DNA of 64,000 bases from JAJFJD01 sp965228695. Lineage in GTDB: Bacteria; Pseudomonadota; Alphaproteobacteria; UBA8366. Numbering within the stretch: position 1 is the first letter of the stretch; every line of letters starts with the position of its first letter. The position numbers and the translations under genes were made by a program. Below are positions 8,123-17,662 of this stretch, piece after piece. The notes under the pieces were generated by a model. It was given only the letters and a program-made list of their open reading frames with translations. It was not told the origin of the DNA and did not search any database. Location: the NCBI GenBank assembly GCA_965228695.1, contig CBDDIB010000002.1, forward strand, positions 248,001 through 312,000, read 5' to 3'.

Positions 8123-9805
8123 ATGAGTAACGCCGACGCCGACATCGAAGACGGCAACCGGGATTTTATTCGCGACACGATCCGCGACGACCTGCAATCC
8201 GGCCGGCATCAGGCGGTCGTCACCCGCTTTCCGCCGGAACCGAACGGCTATTTGCATATCGGCCACGCCAAATCGATCTGCCTGAATTTTGGGATCGCCG
8301 GGGAATTTGGCGGCCGGTGCAATCTGCGCTTCGACGACACCAATCCGGCACGGGAGGAACAGGAGTTCATCGACGCCATCCAAACCGACGTGCGGTGGCT
8401 CGGCTTCGATTGGGGCGAAAACCTGCATCACGCCTCGGACTATTTCGAGCAACTCTGCGAATGGGCGGAACACTTGATTCAGGCCGGCAAGGCCTATGTC
8501 GACGACCTGTCGGCCGAGGAGATGCGCGAATACCGCGGCACGCTCACGGAACCGGGCCGGGACAGTCCGCATCGCGACAGGCCGGTGGAAGAGAATCTCG
8601 ACCTGTTTCGACGGATGAGGGCCGGCGAGTTCCCGGACGGCGCCCGCGTCCTGCGCGCCCGCATCGACATGGCGTCGGGCAACATGAACCTGCGCGACCC
8701 GGCGCTGTACCGAATCATGCATGCGCCGCATCCGCGTACCGGCACGACGTGGTGCATCTATCCGACCTACGACTTTGCCCACGGTCAGTCCGACGCAATC
8801 GAGGGCGTGACGCATTCCCTCTGTACGCTGGAATTTTCCGACCATCGGCCGCTCTACGATTGGTTCATCGAGAACCTGCCGGTTCCAGCCAAACCCCGGC
8901 AATACGAATTTTCGCGCCTCAACATCACGCACACGGTCTTGTCGAAGCGGAACCTGGCGCAACTTGTCGATGAAGGGCATGTCGCGGGCTGGGACGATCC
9001 AAGAATGCCGACCGTGTCCGGATTGCGGCGGCGCGGCGTGCCGGCGGCGGCGATTCGCGATTTCATCGGACGCCTCGCCATCACCAAGAGCGACGGCGTG
9101 GTCGAGGCCGCCATGCTGGATCACTGCATCCGCGAGCACCTCAACGCGAACGCCGAGCGCCGCATGGCCGTCTTGCGGCCGCTTAAGGTCGTGATCGAAA
9201 ACTATCCCGAAGGCCGGGTCGAAGAACTGCAAGCGGTCAACAAGCCGCAGGATCCGGACAGCAGTACCCGCACGGTTCCCTTCGCGCGCGAACTCTATAT
9301 CGAGCAGGACGACTTCATGGAAGACCCGCCGCGTAAATTCTTCCGGCTGGGGCCTGGCCGAGAAGTCCGGCTGCGGTTCGCTTTTTTCCTGACCTGCCGG
9401 GAAGCGATCAAGGACGCGGACGGAAATATCACCGAGCTACGCTGCACCTACGACCCCGAGACGCGCGGCGGCAACGCTCCGGACGGCCGCAAGGTCAAGG
9501 GGACGATCCACTGGGTCGCGGCGGAAACCGCCATCGAGGCCGAGGTGCGGATTTACAATCACCTTTTCGCGGATCCAAGCCCGGGCACGGACCGGCCCTT
9601 CCTCGAAGACCTCAATCCCGAGTCCCTTGAAGTGCTGACCGGATGCCGGCTGGAACCCAGCCTGTCCGGCTCGAACACACAGGCGTTCCAGTTCGAACGA
9701 TTGGGATATTTCGCCGCCGACCCCGACTCCACGCCGGCACAGCTTGTTTTCAATCGCACGGTCGCGTTACGCGACACATGGGCGAAGACGAAAGGGAAGC
9801 CCTAG
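8123..9805 (+). CDS. glnS: Glutaminyl-tRNA synthetase
   Basis: The 560-residue enzyme is close in length to E. coli GlnRS (554). The class I HIGH motif is at residues 45-48, preceded by the GlnRS-typical FPPEPNGYL. The KMSKS-equivalent VLSKR is at about 272-276. The C-terminal half matches the two-barrel anticodon-binding domains. It charges tRNA-Gln directly with glutamine. An in-frame extension back to 7430 overlaps hyuB and is spurious; the chosen ATG begins a normal MSN start. The gene is notable because most alphaproteobacteria lack GlnRS and make Gln-tRNA through misacylation and GatCAB. Transfer from a gamma/betaproteobacterial-type source is plausible but untested. Confidence 0.95.
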   Translation: MSNADADIEDGNRDFIRDTIRDDLQSGRHQAVVTRFPPEPNGYLHIGHAKSICLNFGIAGEFGGRCNLRFDDTNPAREEQEFIDAIQTDVRWLGFDWGENLHHASDYFEQLCEWAEHLIQAGKAYVDDLSAEEMREYRGTLTEPGRDSPHRDRPVEENLDLFRRMRAGEFPDGARVLRARIDMASGNMNLRDPALYRIMHAPHPRTGTTWCIYPTYDFAHGQSDAIEGVTHSLCTLEFSDHRPLYDWFIENLPVPAKPRQYEFSRLNITHTVLSKRNLAQLVDEGHVAGWDDPRMPTVSGLRRRGVPAAAIRDFIGRLAITKSDGVVEAAMLDHCIREHLNANAERRMAVLRPLKVVIENYPEGRVEELQAVNKPQDPDSSTRTVPFARELYIEQDDFMEDPPRKFFRLGPGREVRLRFAFFLTCREAIKDADGNITELRCTYDPETRGGNAPDGRKVKGTIHWVAAETAIEAEVRIYNHLFADPSPGTDRPFLEDLNPESLEVLTGCRLEPSLSGSNTQAFQFERLGYFAADPDSTPAQLVFNRTVALRDTWAKTKGKP

Positions 9806-9898
9806 GTTACACGCCAAAATTGAAACAACATTGCCGCTTCTTCCATTGATTAGTTGCGCCTGATCGCCAAATTGTGATTCACTCGTATAGGGGTAAGG

Positions 9899-10192
9899 TT
9901 GGAAAATAAGCCACCCCCCTTGTTTGGCAAAACCGATACACGGATCGGCTACTTACATGCGCAAGTGGCTGGTAGGGGACGATTCGATACAGTGACTGTT
10001 ACTTCAACGTCGCTCGCACTGCTCCTCCTATGTCTCATGACATTTCGCAGCGTCCTGCAAAAACATTGGACGTTCGCGCGCGCAACGCATTTCGACCGCG
10101 TCATCATGCTTATGGGACTGGGCTTGTTCTTCCTGATCGCTTTTAACTCGGATTTTTTGCAGCCGCCCTCCCGGCTCTTGAGCGAGTTCTAG
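9899..10192 (+). CDS. Small two-helix membrane protein upstream of the O-antigen ligase gene
   Basis: This small frame encodes up to 97 residues with two predicted membrane segments (about residues 37-48 and 70-82) and no family I recognise. The start is uncertain. The TTG at 9899 has its AAGG almost touching the start codon, while a GTG at 9992 is preceded by an AGGGGA at a usable distance and would give 66 residues with both helices retained. The stop lies only 3 bases before the GTG of the next gene, which argues for coupled translation. A partner or regulator of the neighbouring polysaccharide ligase is possible but unproven. Confidence 0.5.
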   Translation: MENKPPPLFGKTDTRIGYLHAQVAGRGRFDTVTVTSTSLALLLLCLMTFRSVLQKHWTFARATHFDRVIMLMGLGLFFLIAFNSDFLQPPSRLLSEF

Positions 10193-10195
10193 GTT

Positions 10196-11425
10196 GTGAA
10201 AGGCGGCATTCCTGCGGTAACTCTCTTGTTGGCTGCAGGCGTTCAATTCAATGCGACCTTGCCGATCTCTCAATCGGGATTACGCATCTCCGTTGCAGAC
10301 TTGATGCTGCCGGTTGCCGCGGTCGTCCTCCTCATTCCCGTGCTGAAAAACGGTTGGCCTGGCATCCGAGGGGAGAACGCAAGACTGCCGATGTGGATCG
10401 CCGGCATGACCGCCGTCTTGGTCGTGTCCTTTCTGATCGGTTACTCGCGCACCGATGCGATCCTTCCGTGGGCGCTTTACAACAAGCTGTTGGGATGGGT
10501 CGTGCTGATGGCCTATTTGTTGGTGGGAGCCTGCATCGTCTGGGCCGGCGGTAAAAACGCGGCGCATCGATTTCTAACGGCGTTTTGCCTTACCGCCATC
10601 GGGATCGCGGCGCTCTCGAGCGTTGGATTCCCATTCTTCGGACAGTTCGACACGCTCCCGGTTCTGCTGCAGGATTTTCGCCTCACTGGGTTCGTTCAGA
10701 ACTCCAACGCTTTCGGATTTCTGATCGTCGTTTCGCTTTGCCTGACCCTCGGCGAAAAACCAATAAACCATTGGTTCGTTGTCGCGTTGATTACGGCGCT
10801 GTTCTTCACCGGCTCTCGGGGCGCCATGATTGCCGCCGTTGGGGCCACCGCCATCCTTTTCGTACTGAACAGGGAGCGGCTCCGCCCGCTCAAAAAAGCG
10901 ATCCCATGGTCGATCGGCGCAATCGCCGTTATCGGCGGCACGCATTTTCTTCTCGCGGAGCTCTCTTCCACCAATGCAATCACGATACAACCCGATCGCC
11001 TCGATATCGAAGGCAAGACGATCACGCAGCGGGTCGAACTGGGAAAGCTGGCGCTGCAACTATTCACGAACTCACCGGTGTTCGGTACCGGGCTGGGAGT
11101 CTTCCAACAAGAAGCGATCGCCGCGGGCCGCCCCATCAATGGGTCGACGATCCATAGCAGTCCATTATGGTTGCTTACCGAAACCGGTATTGTCGGGATA
11201 TCGGTGTTCGCCGGTTTTTTTGTCACATATCTGCGGTATTTCTACAAATATCGCCGGAATTCCATGTCGCAAAGCATGCTGGCGATCATGACCGCCTTCG
11301 CGATCATATCGTTTACCGGAGAGTTCATTTATCAGCGCTACTTATGGCTGCTGTTCGGTATGATGATTGCGGCTCAAGAATTGGATCGTCCCGCATGGAA
11401 CAATAGGAACAAAAAGACGGCATGA
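10196..11425 (+). CDS. O-antigen ligase / Wzy-like polytopic membrane protein
   Basis: The 409-residue protein has about ten hydrophobic segments and the central FTGSRGAMIA motif of the O-antigen ligase/polymerase (Wzy_C) superfamily near residue 205. A long periplasmic loop (about 255-310) follows, with a downstream segment containing His (STIHSSPLWLLTETG) as in WaaL-type catalytic loops. It could ligate O-antigen to lipid A-core, polymerise exopolysaccharide or act as a teichuronic-type ligase; sequence alone does not decide. It starts with GTG 3 bases after a small membrane-protein frame and overlaps the next gene by 4 bases (ATGA), so these three probably form an envelope operon. Confidence 0.82.
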   Translation: MKGGIPAVTLLLAAGVQFNATLPISQSGLRISVADLMLPVAAVVLLIPVLKNGWPGIRGENARLPMWIAGMTAVLVVSFLIGYSRTDAILPWALYNKLLGWVVLMAYLLVGACIVWAGGKNAAHRFLTAFCLTAIGIAALSSVGFPFFGQFDTLPVLLQDFRLTGFVQNSNAFGFLIVVSLCLTLGEKPINHWFVVALITALFFTGSRGAMIAAVGATAILFVLNRERLRPLKKAIPWSIGAIAVIGGTHFLLAELSSTNAITIQPDRLDIEGKTITQRVELGKLALQLFTNSPVFGTGLGVFQQEAIAAGRPINGSTIHSSPLWLLTETGIVGISVFAGFFVTYLRYFYKYRRNSMSQSMLAIMTAFAIISFTGEFIYQRYLWLLFGMMIAAQELDRPAWNNRNKKTA

Positions 11426-12387
11426 TCCACAAAGCCGCCCGATTTCTCGTTACCGGCGTATTACTCGCCCTGATCGCCTGGGCGGTCGATATCAGCATAG
11501 CTTTCGAGCGTATCCTCGATATCGACCCCGTCATCGGCCTGCTCGTCTTCATTTTGCTGCTCATCCAATACGATGTGGTCACGACGCGATGGTCCAAGAT
11601 CCTGAGCACCCTGGAGAACGATTTTCCGCATTGGCGTCTGCTCAAGATCCATTACATGGGCATGTTCGCGCAGATCTTCCTGCCGGCATCGGTCGGCGGC
11701 GCAGCGGTCCGGGCGTGGATGATCCACCGGGAGGGCATGTCGCTGCCGGGCGCGATCAACAGCGTGATCGTCGACCGCCTGTTTGCGACCGCCGGCCTCG
11801 TAGGCCTGACGCTGCTGATTTCGCCCTATTTGGCATTTATCCTATTCACCGATTCAATTCGCCAATCGTTGAAACTCTATGCGGTCATGACCATCGTGGG
11901 CGGGGTCGTCCTCACGCTGATTTTCTCGCGTTGGCCAATCACGTTCTGGCTCGATCTGCTCGAGAAATCCTTCATCGGCCCGGTAATCGCGTATCTCAGG
12001 GCGAGCGGAAAACAACTGTTGCGCGCCCGATTCATTTCTTCGACCCTGGGGATCACATTCGTCGGCCAATTCCTGACGATGATCTCGATCTATACCTTGG
12101 CGCAAGGCACCGGGATACAGGTCAACCTGCTCGACTGCATCTTCCTGCTGCCGCCGGTCATGCTTCTCGCGTCGCTGCCGATATCGGTTTCCGGATGGGG
12201 CGTGCGCGAGGGGGCGATGATCGTCGCGTTCGGATTCATCGGTGTCAGCCAGGAAGCCGCGCTCACGCTGTCGCTGCAATTCGCGCTGCTCGGCACCTCG
12301 GCGAGTTTGATCGGTGCGATCGGATGGTTTCAAACCATCGATTCGACGGTGCTCCGCGACTTGAAGGCTTTCAACCGCCGGCGATAA
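11422..12387 (+). CDS. Lysylphosphatidylglycerol synthase-like transmembrane protein
   Basis: The 321-residue protein is composed almost entirely of hydrophobic helices and fits the flippase-like membrane domain of MprF/YbhN (LPG synthase TM family). The FLPASVGGAAVRAW segment near residue 90 and the SVSGWGVREGAM segment near residue 255 are characteristic. Free-standing members lack the aminoacyl transferase domain and are linked to lipid or polysaccharide transport or unknown roles. It overlaps the O-antigen ligase gene by 4 bases, suggesting a shared envelope-glycan function. Confidence 0.85.
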   Translation: MIHKAARFLVTGVLLALIAWAVDISIAFERILDIDPVIGLLVFILLLIQYDVVTTRWSKILSTLENDFPHWRLLKIHYMGMFAQIFLPASVGGAAVRAWMIHREGMSLPGAINSVIVDRLFATAGLVGLTLLISPYLAFILFTDSIRQSLKLYAVMTIVGGVVLTLIFSRWPITFWLDLLEKSFIGPVIAYLRASGKQLLRARFISSTLGITFVGQFLTMISIYTLAQGTGIQVNLLDCIFLLPPVMLLASLPISVSGWGVREGAMIVAFGFIGVSQEAALTLSLQFALLGTSASLIGAIGWFQTIDSTVLRDLKAFNRRR

Positions 12388-12400
12388 TCGCCGGCCGGGC

Positions 12401-12913
12401 TTAGTTCATTTTGTGGCCGCCATGGGGAATTTTTTTCGGCGCGCCAAACCCTTTCCGCACCGGCGCCTTCAGCGCGAGCGTTGATCCGTCCGCGAACGTC
12501 AACGTGATATCGACGGTATCGCCGGTCTTTATCGGTTTCCGAGGATACAGCAGCATCACATGAAATCCGCCGGGCGCGAAGGCGACCGTGCCGTTCGCGG
12601 GAACCAAAATTTGGTCCTGCCTGACCATGGTCGCGATACCGTCCTCGACCTTGGAGAGATGCAACTCCGCCATCTCGTATTGCGGACTGCCGGCGCCGAT
12701 CAAGCGGACCGCCTTGCCGGCCGGATTCATCACGATGAAATACGCAGCATGCATCTTCATCGCCGGCGGCGCCGACCGGACCCACGGGTCCATCACCTTT
12801 GCCTTTTCGCCTCCCGCCAGTGCCGTTCCGTTCATGGCGAGCGCGACGATGCAGCCCATCGCAAGCACTACCGCCGAGACGGAACGAACCATCGATGCCA
12901 CCACCCTTGTCAT
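12401..12913 (-). CDS. PCu(A)C periplasmic copper chaperone
   Basis: The 170-residue product has a signal peptide (hydrophobic residues about 10-25, cleavage near ALAGG) and the PCu(A)C domain with the DPWVRSAPP start strand. Candidate copper ligands are the His and Met residues in MKMHAAYFIVM, AELH and GFHVM. One normally paired position reads HLS rather than HxM, so the metal site may differ slightly. Family members deliver Cu(I) to the CuA centre of cytochrome c oxidase. The start at 12913 was chosen because it gives a proper signal peptide behind an AGGA site; a longer frame is open upstream. It converges with the preceding gene. Confidence 0.85.
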   Translation of the reverse strand: MTRVVASMVRSVSAVVLAMGCIVALAMNGTALAGGEKAKVMDPWVRSAPPAMKMHAAYFIVMNPAGKAVRLIGAGSPQYEMAELHLSKVEDGIATMVRQDQILVPANGTVAFAPGGFHVMLLYPRKPIKTGDTVDITLTFADGSTLALKAPVRKGFGAPKKIPHGGHKMN

Positions 12914-13022
12914 ACCGATTTTCCTGGATTGCTGATGTATGGGAAATGTGCAATCGCAATCGCAAAATTCAGGGCCGGGCGGAGACGCCATCAATACAAC
13001 GGCGCAAATTGACGCGGCGGTC

Positions 13023-15107
13023 TTACGGCAAGTCGCACAGAAGGTTGAGCGACTCGTCGACGGTGACCTTGGCGCCGGGGCCGACCACGGTCGTCGATTC
13101 CCGCTCCTCGACCACCGCCGGACCCTCGAATGTATCGCCGGGGCTTAACGCGTAGCGGTCGTAGACGTCGCAGGGTGCGAACCCGGTTTCGGGGAAATAG
13201 ACGTCGCGCTGGCCTTTCAAGGGCTCGCCGGTGCCGATGGGCTGCCCGCCGAAATTCAGCGCGATGTTGGGAACCGGCGCACTCGCCGCCAACCGCCAGC
13301 TCATCGCCTCGATCGGCATCTCCTCGACCGTGCGCTCGAACAGCTGTCGATAGACATCGAAGAACGCATCCCGCATGGCCGAGACGCTGCCCTCGCCCAA
13401 ATCGCCGTTGGGGACCGGCACCGAAATCTCGAACCCCTGTCCCACATGGCGCATTTCCGACGTGCGCGTCATCGTGATGTCCTCGGGACGGGCGCCCGTC
13501 TCGACCAGCAAGGACCGCGCCTCGTCCTCCATCTCGGCAAACAGGCCGTTGAGATGAGCCCAATCGATTTGTTCCAGCCGGGAAACGTAACTGCGGACAT
13601 AGTCGATGGCCGGCGCGGCGACCAGGAATCCGAGGGCCGAGGTCACACCCGCGCCTAGCGGCACGATCAGACGTTTCAGTTTGAGCAGCCGCGCCAACCC
13701 GTAGGCATGGACCGGTCCCGCCCCGCCGAAAGCAATCATTTCGTAGCGGCGGGGGTCGCGGCCTTTTTCCGCCAGATGCATCCGCGTCGCCGCCGCCATA
13801 TTCTCGTTGACGATGTTGTGGATCCCCACCGCCCCTTCCAGCGTGGTCAGGCCCAACGGCTTGGCGACCCGCTCCGCGATCGCCCGCTCCACCGTATCCA
13901 TGTCGAGCTGCATCTCGCCGCCGAGGAAATAGTCCGGGTTGAGGTAGCCCAGGAACAGGTCCGCATCGGTCACCGCCGGATCGACGCCGCCGAGGCCGTA
14001 ACAGACCGGGCCGGGCTTCGACCCCGCACTGCGCGGACCGACCTTGAGCAGCCCCATCTGATCCACATTGGCGAGACTGCCGCCGCCGGCGCCGATCTCG
14101 ATCATATCGACCACCGAGACCTTCAACGGCAGACCCGAACCCTTGTGGAATCGCCGCACGCGCCCAGCTTCGAAGTCGTGCTTGCGATCGGGCCGGCCGC
14201 CGTCGATCAGGCACATTTTCGCCGTGGTGCCGCCCATGTCGAAGGAGATCAGGTTCTCGCTTCCGGTCAACCCGCTGTAGTAGGACGCGGCCATCGCACC
14301 GGCCGCGGGGCCGGATTCGATCAGCCGGATCGGGAAATCCTGGGCCGACCGCACCGTCGTGATCCCGCCCCCCGACAACATGACGTAGAGCGTGCCGGAA
14401 TGACCCAACTCGCGCAGGTTCCGGTCGAGCCGGTCGAGGTAATTCTGCATCAACGGCTGCACATAGGCGTTCGCACAGGCCGTGCTGGTGCGCTCGAACT
14501 CGCGGATTTCGGGCGCCACCTCGGACGAAATCGTCACCGGCACGTCGGAAAATTCCTCCGACAGGATCGCCTTCGCCTGCCGTTCGTGATCCGGGTTGCG
14601 ATACGCGTGCATGAAGCAGACCGCGACGGCGTCGACCTTTTCGTCTTCGATCAACTCACGCGCCACCGTGCGGAAACCGTCCGCATCGAAAACCGCCAGC
14701 ACCTCACCGTCGGGCGAAACCCGCTCCGCCACTTCGCGGCGCAGATGCCGCGGGACAAGCGTCGGCGGCGCTTCCAGAAACAGATCGTAAAGGTCGTAGC
14801 GAATCTCGCGCCCCATCTCGAGCGTATCGCGCACGCCCTTGGTGGTGATGAGGCCGACCTTGGCACCCGTCCGCTCGATGATCGTGTTGGTGACCAGCGT
14901 CGTGCCATGCACGAGGCTGTGCACCGCCGCCGCCGCCGTTTCGGATTCGCGCTGCAGGCGTTCGACACCCTCGATGATCGCGACGCTGGGATCGTCGGGC
15001 GTGGTCAGGCGCTTCCCGGTATAGATAAGATCGCGTTCTTCGTCGACCAGTACGAAATCCGTAAACGTCCCGCCGACATCCACGCCGATGCGCAGTCTTT
15101 TTTCCAT
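13023..15107 (-). CDS. hyuA: HyuA: hydantoinase/5-oxoprolinase subunit A (second copy)
   Basis: The 694-residue protein has the N-terminal motif DVGGTFTD (about residues 9-16), HGTT near 68 and SFDMGGTTAK near 280, the same layout as the copy at 4252. Overall the two share the family architecture, but their surrounding residues differ widely, so they are paralogues rather than a recent duplication. Here the A gene lies downstream of B (30-base gap), the reverse of the first pair. The substrate is unknown; hydantoins, 5-oxoproline and acetophenone-type carboxylations occur in the family. Confidence 0.9.
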   Translation of the reverse strand: MEKRLRIGVDVGGTFTDFVLVDEERDLIYTGKRLTTPDDPSVAIIEGVERLQRESETAAAAVHSLVHGTTLVTNTIIERTGAKVGLITTKGVRDTLEMGREIRYDLYDLFLEAPPTLVPRHLRREVAERVSPDGEVLAVFDADGFRTVARELIEDEKVDAVAVCFMHAYRNPDHERQAKAILSEEFSDVPVTISSEVAPEIREFERTSTACANAYVQPLMQNYLDRLDRNLRELGHSGTLYVMLSGGGITTVRSAQDFPIRLIESGPAAGAMAASYYSGLTGSENLISFDMGGTTAKMCLIDGGRPDRKHDFEAGRVRRFHKGSGLPLKVSVVDMIEIGAGGGSLANVDQMGLLKVGPRSAGSKPGPVCYGLGGVDPAVTDADLFLGYLNPDYFLGGEMQLDMDTVERAIAERVAKPLGLTTLEGAVGIHNIVNENMAAATRMHLAEKGRDPRRYEMIAFGGAGPVHAYGLARLLKLKRLIVPLGAGVTSALGFLVAAPAIDYVRSYVSRLEQIDWAHLNGLFAEMEDEARSLLVETGARPEDITMTRTSEMRHVGQGFEISVPVPNGDLGEGSVSAMRDAFFDVYRQLFERTVEEMPIEAMSWRLAASAPVPNIALNFGGQPIGTGEPLKGQRDVYFPETGFAPCDVYDRYALSPGDTFEGPAVVEERESTTVVGPGAKVTVDESLNLLCDLP

Positions 15108-15137
15108 GGCGCCTATTCCTTTTTCGCAGCGTGGAGA

Positions 15138-16799
15138 TTAATCGAGTCCATAGTCGCGCCGCGCCGCCTCCTTCGAGATATAGCCGTTGCGCACGTCCTC
15201 GCGGACCAGATCGCGGTCCCGTTTTGCGGGATCGCCGTATCCGCCGCCGCCGGCATACCGCATGTGCAAGCGCATCCCGGCGCCGATCGACGTGCGCGAT
15301 TTTTGATGCGGGATCGTCCCATCGCTGAAGCTGATCTCGCTCGTCGCACCCTCCTTGCCGCCCAGAATGCCGGTCGCCGGATGACGCCACCGGTCCGACA
15401 GCAGCGACAACCGCAACGGATCGCGCGACCGCACCTCGATCTCGCACTCCTGCCCCAATCCGCCGCGGAACTCGCCGGCGCCGCCGGAGTCGGTGCGGAA
15501 CTCCTTGCGCCAAACGATAAGCGGCGAAACGCTCTCGAACGCCTCGATACTGCCGGCGCCCGAATTCGTCGGGAAGGCGGTGGTCGATAGGCCATCCTTA
15601 TGCGGACACGCCCCGACGCCACCGCTCGCGAACAGGATTTGCGAGAACCGGTTGTCCTGGCGGTCGGCGCCGCTGAACACGGCGCGCATCGACGGCGCGC
15701 TGCCACTGTCCGCGATCACCCGGTCGGGGATCGCCTGCGCCAGCGCCTTGTAGATCACGCCCGCCAGCAGATGCCCGGTCAACTGCCGAGCGTTGCACGG
15801 CGCCGGATAGCGCGGGTTGAGGATCGTACCCTCGGGCGCCGTCACCTTCACCGGACGGTAGGACCCTTCGTTGCGCGGCGTGTGCGGATCGATGGCGCAT
15901 TTGATCGGATAGGCCGAGTAGGCATAGGTGTAATTCATCACGGTGTTGAGGCCGCGGTTGATCTGCTTCGATGTCCCCGCGTAGTCGATGGCCAGGTCCG
16001 ACCCATCGACCGTGACCGCGCATTCGATATGCGTTTCGTCCTCATCGAACCCGTCCGCGTCCAACGTTGCGCGGTAGGTGCCGTCGGGCACCTCCTCGAT
16101 CGCGTTGCGCATCGCCGTCTCCGCCCGCCCCTGCAGGGTACGGGACAGGCCGCTCAAATCCGCGAGTTGCGAATCCTCCAGAAACTCGATCAAGCGTCGG
16201 CCGCAGACTTGGTTGGCCGTCACCTGGGCATTCAGGTCGCCGAGCACCTGATCCGGCAATCGAACGTTGCCGAGGATCATCTCGACGACGTCCTCGTTGG
16301 GCTCGCCTTCCTTCAGGAATTTGATCGGCGGGATCCGGATGCCTTCCTCGAACAGCTCGTTGCAGTCCGCCGACCACAGCGAGCCGCCGATATCGGGCGA
16401 ATGCGCGATCGACCCGGAAAAACCGACCAGTGTCCCGTCATGGAAGATCGGCATGGCCACGGTGATGTCCGGCAGATGCCCCGTCGCCAGCCATGGATCG
16501 TTGGTGATGACGCAATCGCCCGGCTTCCATGTCTCCTTCGGATATTTCGCGAGAAAATGCTTCAGCGTGCGCGGCAGGATGCCCGAGAAAGACGGAATGC
16601 CACCGGTATTTTCGGACAGCGAATCGCCGTTCGCATCCATCAGGACAGTGCCGAAATCATTGGATTCACGCACGATGGTCGAAAAGGATGTGCGGAGCAG
16701 CGCCGCCGCCGACTCATCGGCGATGGAGATCAACCGGCTCCAGAAGATTTCCAACGTGACGGGATCGAACGTGTCTTGGTCGGACACAGATTTACGCAT
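15138..16799 (-). CDS. hyuB: HyuB: hydantoinase/5-oxoprolinase subunit B (second copy)
   Basis: The 553-residue protein shows the HyuB motifs: FWSRLISIADE near the start, the ITNDPWLATGHLPD segment near residue 100, the GTILNPRYPAPCNAR segment and the RKEFRTDSGGAGEFRGG signature near the C-terminus. It is the first gene of a two-gene operon with the HyuA downstream. The start ATG is at 16799 behind a GGAGGT-type site (complement of acctcc at 16802-16807). The roughly 210-base intergenic region upstream is shared with the divergent lipoprotein gene. Confidence 0.9.
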   Translation of the reverse strand: MRKSVSDQDTFDPVTLEIFWSRLISIADESAAALLRTSFSTIVRESNDFGTVLMDANGDSLSENTGGIPSFSGILPRTLKHFLAKYPKETWKPGDCVITNDPWLATGHLPDITVAMPIFHDGTLVGFSGSIAHSPDIGGSLWSADCNELFEEGIRIPPIKFLKEGEPNEDVVEMILGNVRLPDQVLGDLNAQVTANQVCGRRLIEFLEDSQLADLSGLSRTLQGRAETAMRNAIEEVPDGTYRATLDADGFDEDETHIECAVTVDGSDLAIDYAGTSKQINRGLNTVMNYTYAYSAYPIKCAIDPHTPRNEGSYRPVKVTAPEGTILNPRYPAPCNARQLTGHLLAGVIYKALAQAIPDRVIADSGSAPSMRAVFSGADRQDNRFSQILFASGGVGACPHKDGLSTTAFPTNSGAGSIEAFESVSPLIVWRKEFRTDSGGAGEFRGGLGQECEIEVRSRDPLRLSLLSDRWRHPATGILGGKEGATSEISFSDGTIPHQKSRTSIGAGMRLHMRYAGGGGYGDPAKRDRDLVREDVRNGYISKEAARRDYGLD

Positions 16800-17009
16800 G
16801 TCACCTCCGTGTGACTTTCCGCCGGGTTCAGTCTGATGAAGTTGCGAATTTCGGTAGGACGCGCAGCAAGTGTATGAAGCTCCGGCCCGGAGGTCAAAAG
16901 TCTGGGATCCTTGCGCGCAATAGCCTTAGGGTTGATCGCGCAAGACTGGTTATCCGCCGACAAAATCCTCATATTCCTACGACGGTACACGCCCCGATCG
17001 GAGACACCG

Positions 17010-17525
17010 ATGTTCAAATTAATTCACACGATTCCCGTGCTGCTGATTCTCGCCGCGTGCGCTTCGCCGACCCCTTACGCCCCGCTTTTCGATCGATACG
17101 GTTACGCGGAGCAGCAGATCGAGGACAACCGTTACCGGGTGACCTTTACCGGCAACACGGTGACGGCGAAGGAAACCGTCGAGAACTATCTGCTGTACCG
17201 GGCCGCCGAACTGACCCGGGCGCGGGGATACGACTATTTCGAATTGACCGACCGGGATACCGAGAAATCGACGCGCTACCTGTCCAACTACACCACCTTC
17301 GGGCATTTCCGGAGCCGACATCACCGGTTCGGCCTCAGCCACAGCGCGGGTCCCGGCTTCGTAACCGGCACCTCGCGGCCGATCACCGAATATGAGGCGA
17401 CCGCGACGATCCTGCTGTTCCGAGGCAAGAAGCCCGACGAAAAGGCGCAAGCCTACGATGCGCGGGACGTGCTGAACCGACTCGGCCCGACGATCCGGCG
17501 GCCGGCCCCGCCGGCGCCGTCCTAA
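17010..17525 (+). CDS. Small lipoprotein, CC0125/CC1285-type
   Basis: The frame from the ATG at 17010 gives 171 residues with a lipoprotein signal: a hydrophobic stretch ending in the lipobox LAAC with Cys17. A mature domain follows with several Tyr-rich strands (FDRYGYAEQQIEDNRYRVTF) and the AARGYDYF-like segment LTRARGYDYF. This pattern matches the short alphaproteobacterial outer-membrane lipoprotein family whose function is unknown. An in-frame extension upstream would destroy the signal peptide and was not used. It is transcribed away from the second hyuBA operon. Confidence 0.8.
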   Translation: MFKLIHTIPVLLILAACASPTPYAPLFDRYGYAEQQIEDNRYRVTFTGNTVTAKETVENYLLYRAAELTRARGYDYFELTDRDTEKSTRYLSNYTTFGHFRSRHHRFGLSHSAGPGFVTGTSRPITEYEATATILLFRGKKPDEKAQAYDARDVLNRLGPTIRRPAPPAPS

Positions 17526-17662
17526 CAAAACTAACTATCTGATAAACAGATGTTATTTATCCGGCACAATTTGGCCACGATGCCGTCCTGATCGTGACGC
17601 ATTCGTGGGGTTTTATGCGCGTTTCGGGGAACCATGCCCGACTAAGGGCACATGGGGTGATA

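Noticed and set aside
13707..15590. 627-residue open frame on the plus strand opposite the second hyuA
   Set aside because: It mirrors hyuA in a GC-rich region, has no recognisable domain and shows the Arg/His/Gln-rich composition of antisense shadows.
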